NCBI GenBank assembly: GCA_940671915.1 | Contig: CALNVZ010000174.1 | Span: 17,765,250-17,829,249, forward strand | Origin: Paracentrotus lividus | Taxonomy: Eukaryota > Echinodermata > Echinoidea > Camarodonta > Echinidae | DNA: 64,000 nt | Reading direction: 5' to 3' | In this document: positions 34,601 through 46,600 of the stretch, piece by piece | Position numbering within the stretch: the stretch's first letter is position 1 | Layout of the letters: every line of letters starts with the position of its first letter | Made by a program: the position numbers and the translations under genes | The notes under the pieces: generated by a model | Database searches by the model: none | Seen by the model: the letters and a program-made list of their open reading frames with translations, nothing else | What the model was told of the DNA's origin: nothing

Positions 34601-37600
34601 TGTTGTTCTTCCCGAAGTCTCTCCGCTTGTCTTGCTTCTTCTTCTTTCCTCTGTCTTTCTTCTTCTAACCTTTGCCGTTCTCTCTCTTCTTCTTCTTGCT
34701 TTATTCTCGCCTCCTCTTCTTTCCTATATGAACATAGCAAATTGAAACTATATATATCGACTTTAAGGGGGGAAAAGGTAAATTATTATGCATGTAATTC
34801 TTTATTTATACACAAGCATTTTTAACATCATTATAGTAAATGTGATTTTAATAATGTGCATAGATAGTTAATACAATATAGGCATGTTTATCAGTTTTAC
34901 TTGTCATAGGAAACTTTAAATTTAATGTGTGAATATAAAATTTATTCATATTCTTAAATTCTACAAGTCCTCTACTTACATACATCTTTCTAATTCATCT
35001 AAAATGCAAAGAAAAAAATCCATCTCACGTCATACTTTTGGGGTTAAAAAAGTGAAAGCCTTGTTTTGATGTTTAAAGGATCTCTTTAACTTAGTTTAAG
35101 TATAATATTCCACTTAGTATTCTTCAAACTCATTACATATTCCTCAATTATAATGCGTCTCCTTGCACAAACACGTTCGATTACTTGATTTAGTGATATT
35201 CAAGCCTTTTCCAAACAGGACGGAGGGTTATTTTCCTTGCATTCAGTCTAATGTGATTTGCCTGAGACTGTGTTCTCCCTGATAGGCCCCCTGGGCTGAG
35301 GTTTTACAGCTGAGGAGGAAAATGGAATCTATATCGGGGGATTCAACCAGACTATCGGTAAGTAAATACCATAGAAATCAACCATGGAACGTCACCCTGT
35401 CAATATGAAAGTCATCTTGGGTTTCAGAATTATTGCCCAATTATAATGATATCAGCCTTATATTTCCATGTCTTATCTTTGTTATGATCTACATGTACAC
35501 TCAATTATTAACATTTAATGTACTGAACATGCAGTATTTACCTCACAGAAAATTACTTTGATCTAAGTTTGTTGAAAAATTTGATAAACTTTAAAAAACA
35601 GGCAGAAAAATCATAAAATATTTTCAGGTACTACCAAAATAAAGAGGGATCTACATGTAACTATAAAAATTAGAAACCTTTTTCTTTTCTTTATTTTGTG
35701 TAACTGTAAAATAGTCAATTTAATGGCATTCTTAATAGTTCCTGCATCTAAAGTGTATACATATTATATTCTTGTATGGGCTGCATGTAATGATTTCATG
35801 TTTTCCAAATACATGTACAGGTGTACAGTCGGGGTGGGCACGTGCTGAATAAGTTTCATTCTGACTTGAAGAAAAGACAATGTTTGCAATATTTTCATAA
35901 TATCTGACATATGAATTATCATAAAAATCATTTAACAATGTATGTAGTTTAGAATCTCCTCTTTGGATGCAAGAATCATGATATTTCAAAATCAAATTCA
36001 AGAGCCATTGCAATCAATATCAAGGTCATAAAATGCGTTAATCACCCCCCCCCCTCTCTCATGCATAGAACCTGAATAAACAAGACAGCTTTCAGCATTA
36101 GGGTCAAGCTGTAGATCATGGGGGGATTATAAATTTCAAGTTGTGTGTGTTAATATCTTACTGCTATTGTAATGGGGAAACAAAATTATTTTAATGCTGT
36201 TTAGGAAGAATATCATAGTAAACGAAATTAATGTGATAAAAAAATCTACACGTATCTATATTTTATTGAAACCATAAAAATTACAATCTAATTTTATTAT
36301 TTACGATATGGAAATATACATTTGCCTACCATTGCTATTCGACCTCGAATCGCCCCAAACCGAATTTACACCGAAATTTTGCCTAGTGTTTGCCTATTAC
36401 CCCCCACCCCCCATTGAATAGCGCCCTCCATTGACGAGGATGCAGCCCGATGCGATCTTATTACTCCTCCTCTAACTCTCTGCCCCAAAAATCCGTATGT
36501 TGCAAAGGATAGGGGACGGAGGGAGGAATGTAGGCAAATGTATATTTCCATATCGTAAATAATAAAATTAGATTGTAATTTTTATGATTTACTTCAATAG
36601 AAATATACATTTGCCTACCATTGCTACGACCAGCACCGACAAAAGTCGGGAGGGGAACCATAACGGTTTGAAACTATGGAGGACGCCGCCGCTTTGAGAG
36701 TGCGGTGGAGAAAACACCCTCCTAGCGGCGATGTCTTCAGGTAAAAGGAGGTGAAAGAATTCGCAGAACGCCAAAAGGCCGCTTTGCAGATGTCTTCCAC
36801 CCCGACCCTGTAAATAGGGCCCAGAGGAGCTGATGCTCCTGGTCTGATGGCCTTGGGAGTAGTTCCCTCTTCAAGGGCCTTCACTCCCGCAGCCTTGATT
36901 GCGGAGACTATCCCCGGGATAACGTATCTCTAGAAACCCCTTTATGGGTCACGGGAAAACAAATAAGTGAAGATGCGGAAGATTCTCCGTTCTCTTGATG
37001 TACCATTTGAGGGCCCTAACGGGGCACCAGAATTTGTCTTCTCTGATAGATGAGAACCCCGTCAGAGGCCGAATGAAGATCTCGATAGAGCCCGACGAGG
37101 CTGTTTGGTTCTTAGCAATAATGATGTGATAGGAATACGACGAACCCCATGTCTCTCCCAACGATATGACCTGGTGATATTGAGAGAGCATGTAGAGAAC
37201 TCCTCCTTTGCCGGGAGGTGATAGCTAGGAGAAAGCTTGTCTGATGGATAGATTCAACAGGGAAATCGAGTTCAAAGGCTCGAACGGTGCTTTGACAAAG
37301 CCTCCAAGACTTTGGGAAGATTCCAGGCTGGAGTCAGGGGCTTAGAAATAGGGCGTTTTAAGAAAAAGCCCTAAGCAACGCCGAGAGCGTGGGGAGGTCG
37401 AGACCGAACCCCCATTAGCAAACCAGATGAGAAGGCCGAAATAGCCGAACGATATCCACGAATCGTGAAAGAGACCTACCCTTATCGAACAGAGAAATAA
37501 GGAATCGGCAATAAGAGGCAAAGGAGCCTCTCTGGGGACACCCCAAGAGGTTCGCACCAGGCAAAGAAAGCCTCAAGGCGCGAATTGTATACAATCCTAG

Positions 37601-40600
37601 TCGACTTCCGCTACTTTCAACTAGCAGCTCAGCTGCTCGATCTGAAAACCTTCATCCTGCCCGCTGGCTGATAGAGGCCATGCATGAGATGAAGGTGCGA
37701 TGGTTCGCATGAAGAACCCCCGACAAAGGTTGAGAGACTAAGTCCGGTACGCCGGAAGAGGGCAGCGGCTCCCCCTAACAGGAGCAAAAGATCCTGGAAC
37801 CAGGCCCGACCCGGCCAGTGGGGAGCAATCAAGCCACTGTTGCCTGATCCTCCCTGATTTTTCTGGGAACCAGAGGGATCAGCTTGAATGGGGTAAAGGC
37901 GTACGCCTTCCACCCCTTCCAATGAAGAGAGAACGCGTCCAGAACGAAGGCCGAAGTCTCCCTGACTCGGGAGCAAAACCGAGGAAGTCTGTTGTTCAGG
38001 GAGGTTGCAAACAGATCTATTTCCAGGCTCCCGAACCTCGACTACTAACTCGAAGACATGAGGGACAACATCCATTCGATGGCAGCGACGACCTCGGGAT
38101 AGAAAATCTGCTATCAGATTGTCCTCCCCCGGAATTTGGGAGGCCACCGGGGTGATCTCCTCCCGATTGCACCATTCCTAAAGGAGGAACGCTACCCTGT
38201 TCAACTCCAAGGAGTGTGTCCCTCCTTGTTTGTTGATGTAGGCCTTCACAGAGGTTGTCCGTGAGAATCAACACCGAATGGCCACCAAACAGGTCGCGAA
38301 AACGTTGGAGAGGACAAACAGAACTGATAAAAGTTCCAGAACGTTGATATGAGCAGCGGCCTCGGAGGGCCCAAAGTTCCGGAAACCATCCGACCTAGAC
38401 AATGCCCCCCAACCTTTGAGAAGTGACGCGTCCGTGGTCACTGTAATTGAGGAAGAGGGTCCTTGAATCTCTTTCCCTGAAGAAGGAAGGTACGGTTCGT
38501 CCAAGGGGAGAGAAGCTTCTTGATCTCCACCGTCACAGGAATCCAGACCAGAAGGAGCTGAGGTTCGGCCTGAAAAACTTCAGAGAGATGCAGTTGGAAG
38601 GGTCTCATGAAGAGACGACAATTCGGCAAGTGTCCACCAGACTGGCTAAAAGCCCCAGCCATCTCAACCAAACCCCGGCTCGAACCCTCCGCATGCTCAG
38701 GAGGACCTGGCAAGACTGACCAGAGTCTCTACCCTCTCGAGACTCCGGTCGAGCCAACTGATTCTTGATATTCCAACTGGGACACCCAAGTAGATCGGAG
38801 TTCGGGAGGAATGAATTCGATTTGGCCCAGTTGATCATGAATCCCAAACTCTCGGTCGTTTTCACTAATAGCGAAAGATGGTGTGAAAGCAGGACCTCCG
38901 AACTGGCGACGAGAAGCCATCGTCTAAGCTAAGCGAAGATCCGAAGACCTTTGCCCCTGAGGAACGACATCAACGCTGAGACCACCCTGGTGAAAACTCT
39001 GGGAGCGGGACGCAGCCCGAAGGGAAGGGCTTTGAAGCGAAAAGTCTCCTTTCCTACAGCAAACCCCAAAAGAGAAAGAAAAGTGTTAATACACAAAGGG
39101 GGTAAATAGGCGGGTCTATCAAAGAAGCGGAGCACAAAAACTCTGTGCGCCGCAACACACACACAACACTCAAACGCAAACCACGACACGTATTACATAC
39201 ACGCAGTAATGAACGTACGAAAGTCTACGGGAAGAGAGAGCGTGAAAAGTAAACGATCACCGAGAGATAAAAACTATCAAAATCTCGGCAAAACCAAAAA
39301 ATTAGACCCAAAAAGAGAGCTCAGAATACTCAATATGATTATCCTGAGAAATATAACCTCGCAAAACACCGCAAAGTAGTCCCAAAAGGGAGAAAAACAC
39401 GCTATATTTTGCGCAGGCAAAAATATACGACTTATCTCGACGGAAGCGAAGAGATTAGAGGAGGAGTATAAGATCGCATGCGGCCGCATCCTCGTCAATG
39501 GAGGGCGCTATTCAATGGGGGGTGGGGGGGTAAATAGGCAAACACTAGGGCAAAAATTTCGGTGTAAATTTCGGTTTGGGGCGATTCGAGGTCGAATAGC
39601 AATGGTAGGCAAATGTATATTTCTATTGAAGTAAATCTTTGTGTTATATTTAATATCTGCCTAAACAATGGTGTAATACCCAAAAGTTGTAAAACCTCAA
39701 AAGTCATACCAGTATATAAAAATGATCCAAAAGTTGTGTTTCCAATTACAGATCCATCTCTCTTTTACCATGTTTAGCAAAAATACTTGAAAAATGTTTA
39801 TACAAATAATGTATGTAAGATTTATAGATTACCCACAAAAAAATAATATTCTTCATGATAAACAGTCTGGTTTTCGTGAAAAGCATTCCACTACCCATGC
39901 ATTAATCCAATTTTTATTTAATGTAAATGAAGCAATTGAACATAAAGAAGCTGTAATGGGTGTTCTTGGACCTCAAAAAAAGCGTTTGACTGTATTGATC
40001 ATAATATACTTTTAAAAAAAACTTACGTTTTATGGTATTAGAGGAACTCCTTTAAAATTTATGCAAAGTTATCTTAATGAAAGCAATTTACAGTTTTCAA
40101 CTATGAAATAACAAATATGAAAAATATAACATGTGGGGTTCCGCACGGGTCAATTTTGGACCCGCCCCTCTTTCTCATATATGTTAATGACTTGCATTCT
40201 TGTTCAGACATTTCAAAACTCATATTATTTGCTGATGATACAAATATCTTTTTAAGAAACAGTAATATTCATAATTTGAACCGTATCATGAACATAGAAT
40301 TATCAAAATTTAATCTGTGGTTTATTGCTAATAGATTTAGATAATAGATGATATTTGGTAAAAAATATTAGATTATACATTGATAATAAACCCATAGAAC
40401 AGATAAAGTCTGTCAAATTTCTTGGTGTAATTATAGATGATGATATAAAGTGGAAAAGTCATGTGAAAAAAATATCAAATATCTAAATATATAGGTGTTC
40501 TTAATAGATTAAGAGAATTTGTACCTCAAAATATATTATTGATGTTGTATAATGCATTGATTTTACCAAACCTGAATAATGGAATAATTTTGTGGGGATC

Positions 40601-43600
40601 AAGGAACAAATATCTTCTTGAAAGTGTATTTAAATTACAAAGATGAAAAGTTAGAAAAATAACCAACGCTGAATTCCGAAGTCATTCTATGCCTCTTTTC
40701 AAGAAACGTCATATCCTTAATGTACATAAACTCCATAACTATAATTAAGGTATTTTTAAGTTTTTGTACAATAAGAATCTATTACCAAAAATTTTCAATT
40801 CCATTATCCGAAAAAAATAAAAGCATTCATAGTCACAATACCAGAAAGAGATTTGATTACAGAATGAATCACGGCAACACTTCTTTTTCCAGATCATTAG
40901 TAACATGCAAAGGACAGGTCCTGAATTATGAAACAATATACCAGATAGTATAAAAAATGAAAAATTCATTAAACTCCTTTAAATGTAAGTTTAGAGTGTA
41001 TTTATTGCTAAATGAAACGTAATATGTTATATGCTTTTTGTGCTTAGGGTAGGATTAGGGTAAGTTTATTATAGTTCAGTTCAATGGGTTTTTTTCCCTC
41101 ACCAATTAATCATTTGTATTTCACTACATTATGTATGTCAATTTTATGTCATGTCTATGTTTAATGGGATCATGTATACAAGTTTGTTTTTGTTTTTTAC
41201 TTTTTATGATCCCACCACATTTATTAATTTCTTTGTAATTGTTTTTGTTGTTGTTGTATATGTTATCTTGAAATATTGTTATTTATATGTTTTTAATTAT
41301 ATGTGGAATAAATTCAAACAGGTTCACTGTAAAGGATTGCTCTCTAATTGCCCAAATACATGTAGTCATAACATGGCCCAATATATGCCAAAGACTGAAA
41401 TGTTCGGGCCTAACATCTTGCATAGTCTCATACATGCATTTCTGAGTGTATGCATGTGACTGTAAGCAAAAGTTGGTTAATTCTTATCATGTTGGTAATT
41501 CCACAACCTCACAGCACACAATAATGCTGAGGTTAATGAATATCAGCCTTTCCAAAGCAGTTTTAGACAATGTCTTCCACATTTCGATCTCATGACCAGA
41601 AATATAATTTCACTTTAATTTAAAGAAATATACGGTAGATTTTTATACCCCATGAAATTGTGATAGACATTAATTGGATTCATCTCGTATAATGAGACAA
41701 CATACATGTACATGTATGTTTCATCAAAATACCTGTCCCTGATACTAAGAGAGTGTTCTGTTTATAAATTATTTGATGTGCTTATTATTTGTCAATGATC
41801 AAAAAAACAAAAAACCTTCCACTTAAAGTTTATGCATAGGATATTATGATGGGGAATGTGATGGATTTAGATTATATTTATATATTTATTGGGGTTATTT
41901 TTTGTCCATTTTTTAAAAGTTGGTGCTGAAAATATGATAAAGTAGGTTCTCTAAAATGGTACAAAACATAAAATAAATTCATAGAAATTTATGAAAAACA
42001 CTGAAAGTCTCCTTTGATATATTCCCTACACACAAAAAAAATTCCTGTTTTCATTTTCTCTCAGTTAACCCAGCCAGCCCCCATTATTGCGTCGAAGTAT
42101 TATCTGGCTAATCTAGCCTTTTTCTCTCCATTATAAACCTGTAGCTGTTGGCACCATATTATATTTGGAAATAAAGCCAGGTTTGATTCTCCCCCAGTAT
42201 GTACCCACACCAATCCCCATCATCTTCTCTGCATCAATTATCTTCTCAATCTTTTCTTTTTTCTCTCTCAGCTATTCTATTAATTTGTTTTTCCCTATGA
42301 GCTTCTATATAAAACCTGTAGCTGTTGGCACCAGACTATATTTAAATAAGCCAATTCTTAATTCTCCCCAGTATAACCATCCAAGCTCCCATCATCTTCT
42401 CAACATCAATATCTTTTTAATCTTTACCTTTTTCTCTCCTGTTCTTCTTTCTCTCTCCGATGAGCTTCTATATAAGGCTGTAGCTGTGGGCATCTACTGT
42501 CAAGAAGCTCACAGAATTGTAGCATACAATCCTCCTTACTCAGATCCCCGAGAGCTTGCCATTCTTTTCTACAGCAAACAAAGAGATATTGATTGAGTCA
42601 CAAAGACGTTCATCACATGAGAAAGTTTTTCCTATGAACCCATAGATTTTTGAAAGGTCAAAAGAATTCCCTACTCTTCTTGAAATTGCAAGTTACATGT
42701 ATTTTTTAATCTAAATTAATTTTAATCTACTTATTTTTTTCCTGGCATTTTGACTGGTTACATTTATCATTTATATGGGGTACTAGGGTTACTTTATATA
42801 AATTTTATCTTGTTATTTGGATGTAAAATGTTTTTAAGTACCATTCAAAGAATAATTAAAACTTAAGAGAGAAAATTTTTGGAAAATGGGTTGATTTATA
42901 TCAGTCATACTTGATTTATCTAGTGATATGCACTTCCTATATTGATGTATGTAACTTCCATACTATTTGAGCTTGGAGATAAATTTCTGGTTACCATGAT
43001 ACCCTAAAACGTCCAAATATGTCACATAATCAAGAATAAAAGATTCACTCAAATAAGAAAATCACAATGGTATAAGAAATTTAATTATATATAGGAGGTA
43101 GGTCATTCCATGGAAGCAAACTAGTGTCCACTGCAGCTACATGTAGTATTACATGTATACACAGTCCCAAGATTCTGTGGAATTATAAACCAAAAAATGA
43201 TTTGCTGGTACTGTTATTGAATAATACTGTTCCACTAATAATTCTATCACAGTCTTGAAAAGAATTGGTAAATTATACATTTAAAAGAGCAAAGTTCATG
43301 AAATAACAGGTGATTTCAATTAAAAGTAAAACTGTTTCACCACAATGCCTGAAGACATCCACAACCATAAGATGGCAGAGGTTCAATTGAAATTTGTATA
43401 ATCTGAATGTCACAAATTGATAATGGTGACAGTAATAAGAGAAGTCATGGGGGATTAAAACAGACAAGGAGTAACTTTTTTCTGAAATTAAGTGATACAT
43501 GTACTTTAATTGCAGAAATGTGCTAAAAGCAATGCAGGGAAAAGGTGTAACTTTAGCTGGATGGATATGTATTTAGTTGATGAAAGCTGTATGATGCCAA

Positions 43601-46600
43601 GTGAAAAGTTCATCAAAATAATTAGATTGAAATATTCCTCCAGGGGTGTAATCCATTTCCATGTTGACAGATGAAACCATCTTGAAAACATGGATGACAT
43701 TTCCAAAGTTTATGAATATTTACCTTCTACCATCTAACTGCATCTAAACACTATGTTGGGAAACTGCATAAACACTTTGCAGTGGTGACATATTTGCTCT
43801 ATACCTTCTTATGAATTTTACTATTGAATATTCTTTTTGATAATTTCATCTATGAGTTTTCATTGAGACTACATGAACATCTTTACATTTGAAAACCTAA
43901 TGGTTTTCACAATTTCTTCATAATTGCTCTGTAACTTCATACACATAAGCTAATCTTTCATACTGCCTTTATCTACAGTATGTAATGGTTCATACATTTG
44001 TTTCATAAATTGACTTTCTTAATAGCGACTGCATCTTTGCCCATTGACTTACATGATTTAAAGTGGCTTTACAGTTGGTCTTTAACTTCATATCATATGA
44101 TTTTCAATCGTAATAGCTGCATCTTTGTTCTGGAACAGCATGTTTATTGTGGCTTAATCTCACTCTCTAAAACCTTTTAAAATATCAATCTTTCCATATA
44201 GAGGGGGGGGGGGAGTGAAAGGAGAACAAACAATATCCAAGCATGGCCTTATATGTGACTGCTTGAAAGGTTGAATTCAATCCAAAATCAATTCAATCCC
44301 AGACTCTTCCTTTCATTTATATTCAAAAGCATCTATAGCCTTGAATTCAAAACACATTAGATTCTGCTGCATCCTCATGAAACAATGATTTATCGGGAAA
44401 ATGTCAGCAATAATAATAAAAAAAATAATAAAAATTTGAATTTACTTTACGCATAAAATCTCAATTTCACTAATGCTCAAAAGGTGGAACTCGAGTCTCA
44501 GAGTCATCCCAAAAACTCACGTCTCAGAAACTCTGAGAATCAGCAAATTATGACAAGTAATCAATTTGTCCAATTTAAACACACTTTTGGAGTACTTTAA
44601 ATGTAAATTGGACAGATTACTGCAGAATTACTTACATTTGTACTGCTGTGCTCACAGTATTTTTTTTATGGTACATCTAAGAGATGTCTCAGAGATGTCT
44701 CCACGAGTAGTAAAAAAAAAAACCCCATCTCATGGCAAGTATAAGATACGCATAAGATTTCAATGATCCTAACCCACATGTGGAGACATATTTTTCATGT
44801 ACATGTACATTGTACATTGAGACATGTTTTTCACATATGAAAAGCTATTAATACTAAACTTTATAAGTAAAGTACATGTACTGTCATTCATAGTCTATTC
44901 ATAATAGTTTTGGGGAAAACGACTATCTAAAATTTACTCATGAATCATATAAATTTTTACATTCATGAAGTGAATTCACAATCAAAAGAAATGTCACAGA
45001 AGCATTAAATGTTTTAATGCAAATGGATTTTTGAAGCCGGTAATTATGGCTTTAGATATAAATAGATATTCAAGATTTGACATTTGCAAGAACAAAATGG
45101 GAATAAGGAATTAGTGCATGATTTATTCCATTTCCAATGCCACACGTTTTCCCATTGTATGTTTTCAGTGATCATGCACTTAATATTGCTTTCATGAGCC
45201 TCCGGCCTGTCACATTTTCATTAAATCCAGGATGGATGTTTGCATTATAAGTAACCGAGCTACCTCATCTCTGTTTTCCTTAAATAGTTGTTTCAGATTG
45301 TCAATATAGAAGACAGAGAAGCTCATTAAAGACCTGCACGTAATTGCAATTTATAACATGAGAAAATAACATAACATAATGAATGATGATTACAATGAAT
45401 TTTTTTTTTTTAAGTTGGTGGAGAAGAAGAGACACAGTGATGAGTTTTTGTTTAAATTCATCACCATCATCATTCTAAAATGGTCATAATGATCATATTT
45501 GTAGTGCTTATGATTAACAATTCAAAGATTATAATGGTAAACTTTTTTTTAGAGAATGCAAGATTTGCACCACTCACATGTGTTTTTAGTTGAGGATTGG
45601 AAAATTCTGATTTCTTCTTACCCAAGAAACAAAATGAAGGTAATCTAATATTACAAGCAAAATGTCAACTTCACTTTAACAGTGAGTCTTAAGGGGAAGT
45701 TCACCCTGGAATTTTACTGGTTTTAAAAAATGGAGAAAAATAAAAGAAAAATATGAGTGAAAATTTGAAGAAAAAAGACCCTAAAATAACAAAGTATAAA
45801 GGATATAAAGTTTTGATTCTGTGATGTCACGTGCGAGCAGCTCAAATTCCATAAATTTGTCTTTTTTTCATGGTTCTTAAAAAAAGGAATGTATCAATGT
45901 GATAGAGGTATGTAAATGAACATAGGTTTGATGATATATCAACCGGTCACATAAAATAATTATTATTCTTCTGAAAAAAATGACACTTTATGGAATTTAC
46001 ATTACATAACACATATATGTAGGAGAGCAGCTCCGCGCGAAGTTACAGAATCAAAACTTTAAATATTATTTCTTCATTATTTTTAGGTCGATTTTCTTCA
46101 AACCTTCACTCATATTTTCCTTTTATTTCTCTGCATTTTTAAAAACTAATTTAAACCTATTAAAATCAAAAGGTCACTCCACACTCTTTTTCAAGCATTT
46201 TTCCCCTTTTGAGCAGGAAACCTAGGGAAAATAAGTTTGAAAACTACCAGTTCCCTTTGACATAATGAGATACAATCCCTTATATCTTGGTAGCCTCATT
46301 TGAGGTACAGGATGTCTTGGATAAGGATTAAAATATGATTAAGATTAGGATTTGAAGTAGGGTTAGGATTAAGAATAAACTTTTGGGCACCCTGTCTACA
46401 TGTATGTGTGAGGTGTGTTTTCTAAATTAGGCTATGGGTATACAATCATTTGGAACTCTTTTTGTAACAGCTAGGGCTCTTATAACATGTTAAAAGTCGG
46501 TATGGATTTTATTTTGGTGCTACTGCTTGAATCTTGTCTGAAGAATAATTGATGGCAATTATTCTTCAGAGGTTTGTTCCACACAAAACTTTTCATATCA

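Larger units (their letters stand above)
36311..39623 (-). mobile_element. DIRS-like tyrosine-recombinase retrotransposon, truncated and frameshifted
   Basis: Inverted terminal repeats of about 170 bp lie at 36311-36480 and 39450-39623. On the minus strand, in order, are reverse transcriptase fragments (about 39189-38600; [18 protein letters not shown]), RNase H (about 38500-38050; [28 protein letters not shown], then [15 protein letters not shown]), and a tyrosine recombinase (about 37560-36624; [14 protein letters not shown], then [17 protein letters not shown] and SFYL with the catalytic tyrosine). The RT-RNaseH-YR order and inverted termini are typical of DIRS elements. No gag was found and the frames are broken several times, so it is inactive. 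Confidence 0.85.

Noticed and set aside
42165..42596. 143-codon open frame on the plus strand
   Set aside because: It translates a T/C-rich tandem duplication; the repeat explains the openness and no homology is evident.
44630..44710. Candidate minus-strand ACBD3 exon ending at a GTAAGT donor (near 44634)
   Set aside because: All frames between the nearest acceptors and this donor contain stops in the phase required to join exons 2 and 4.
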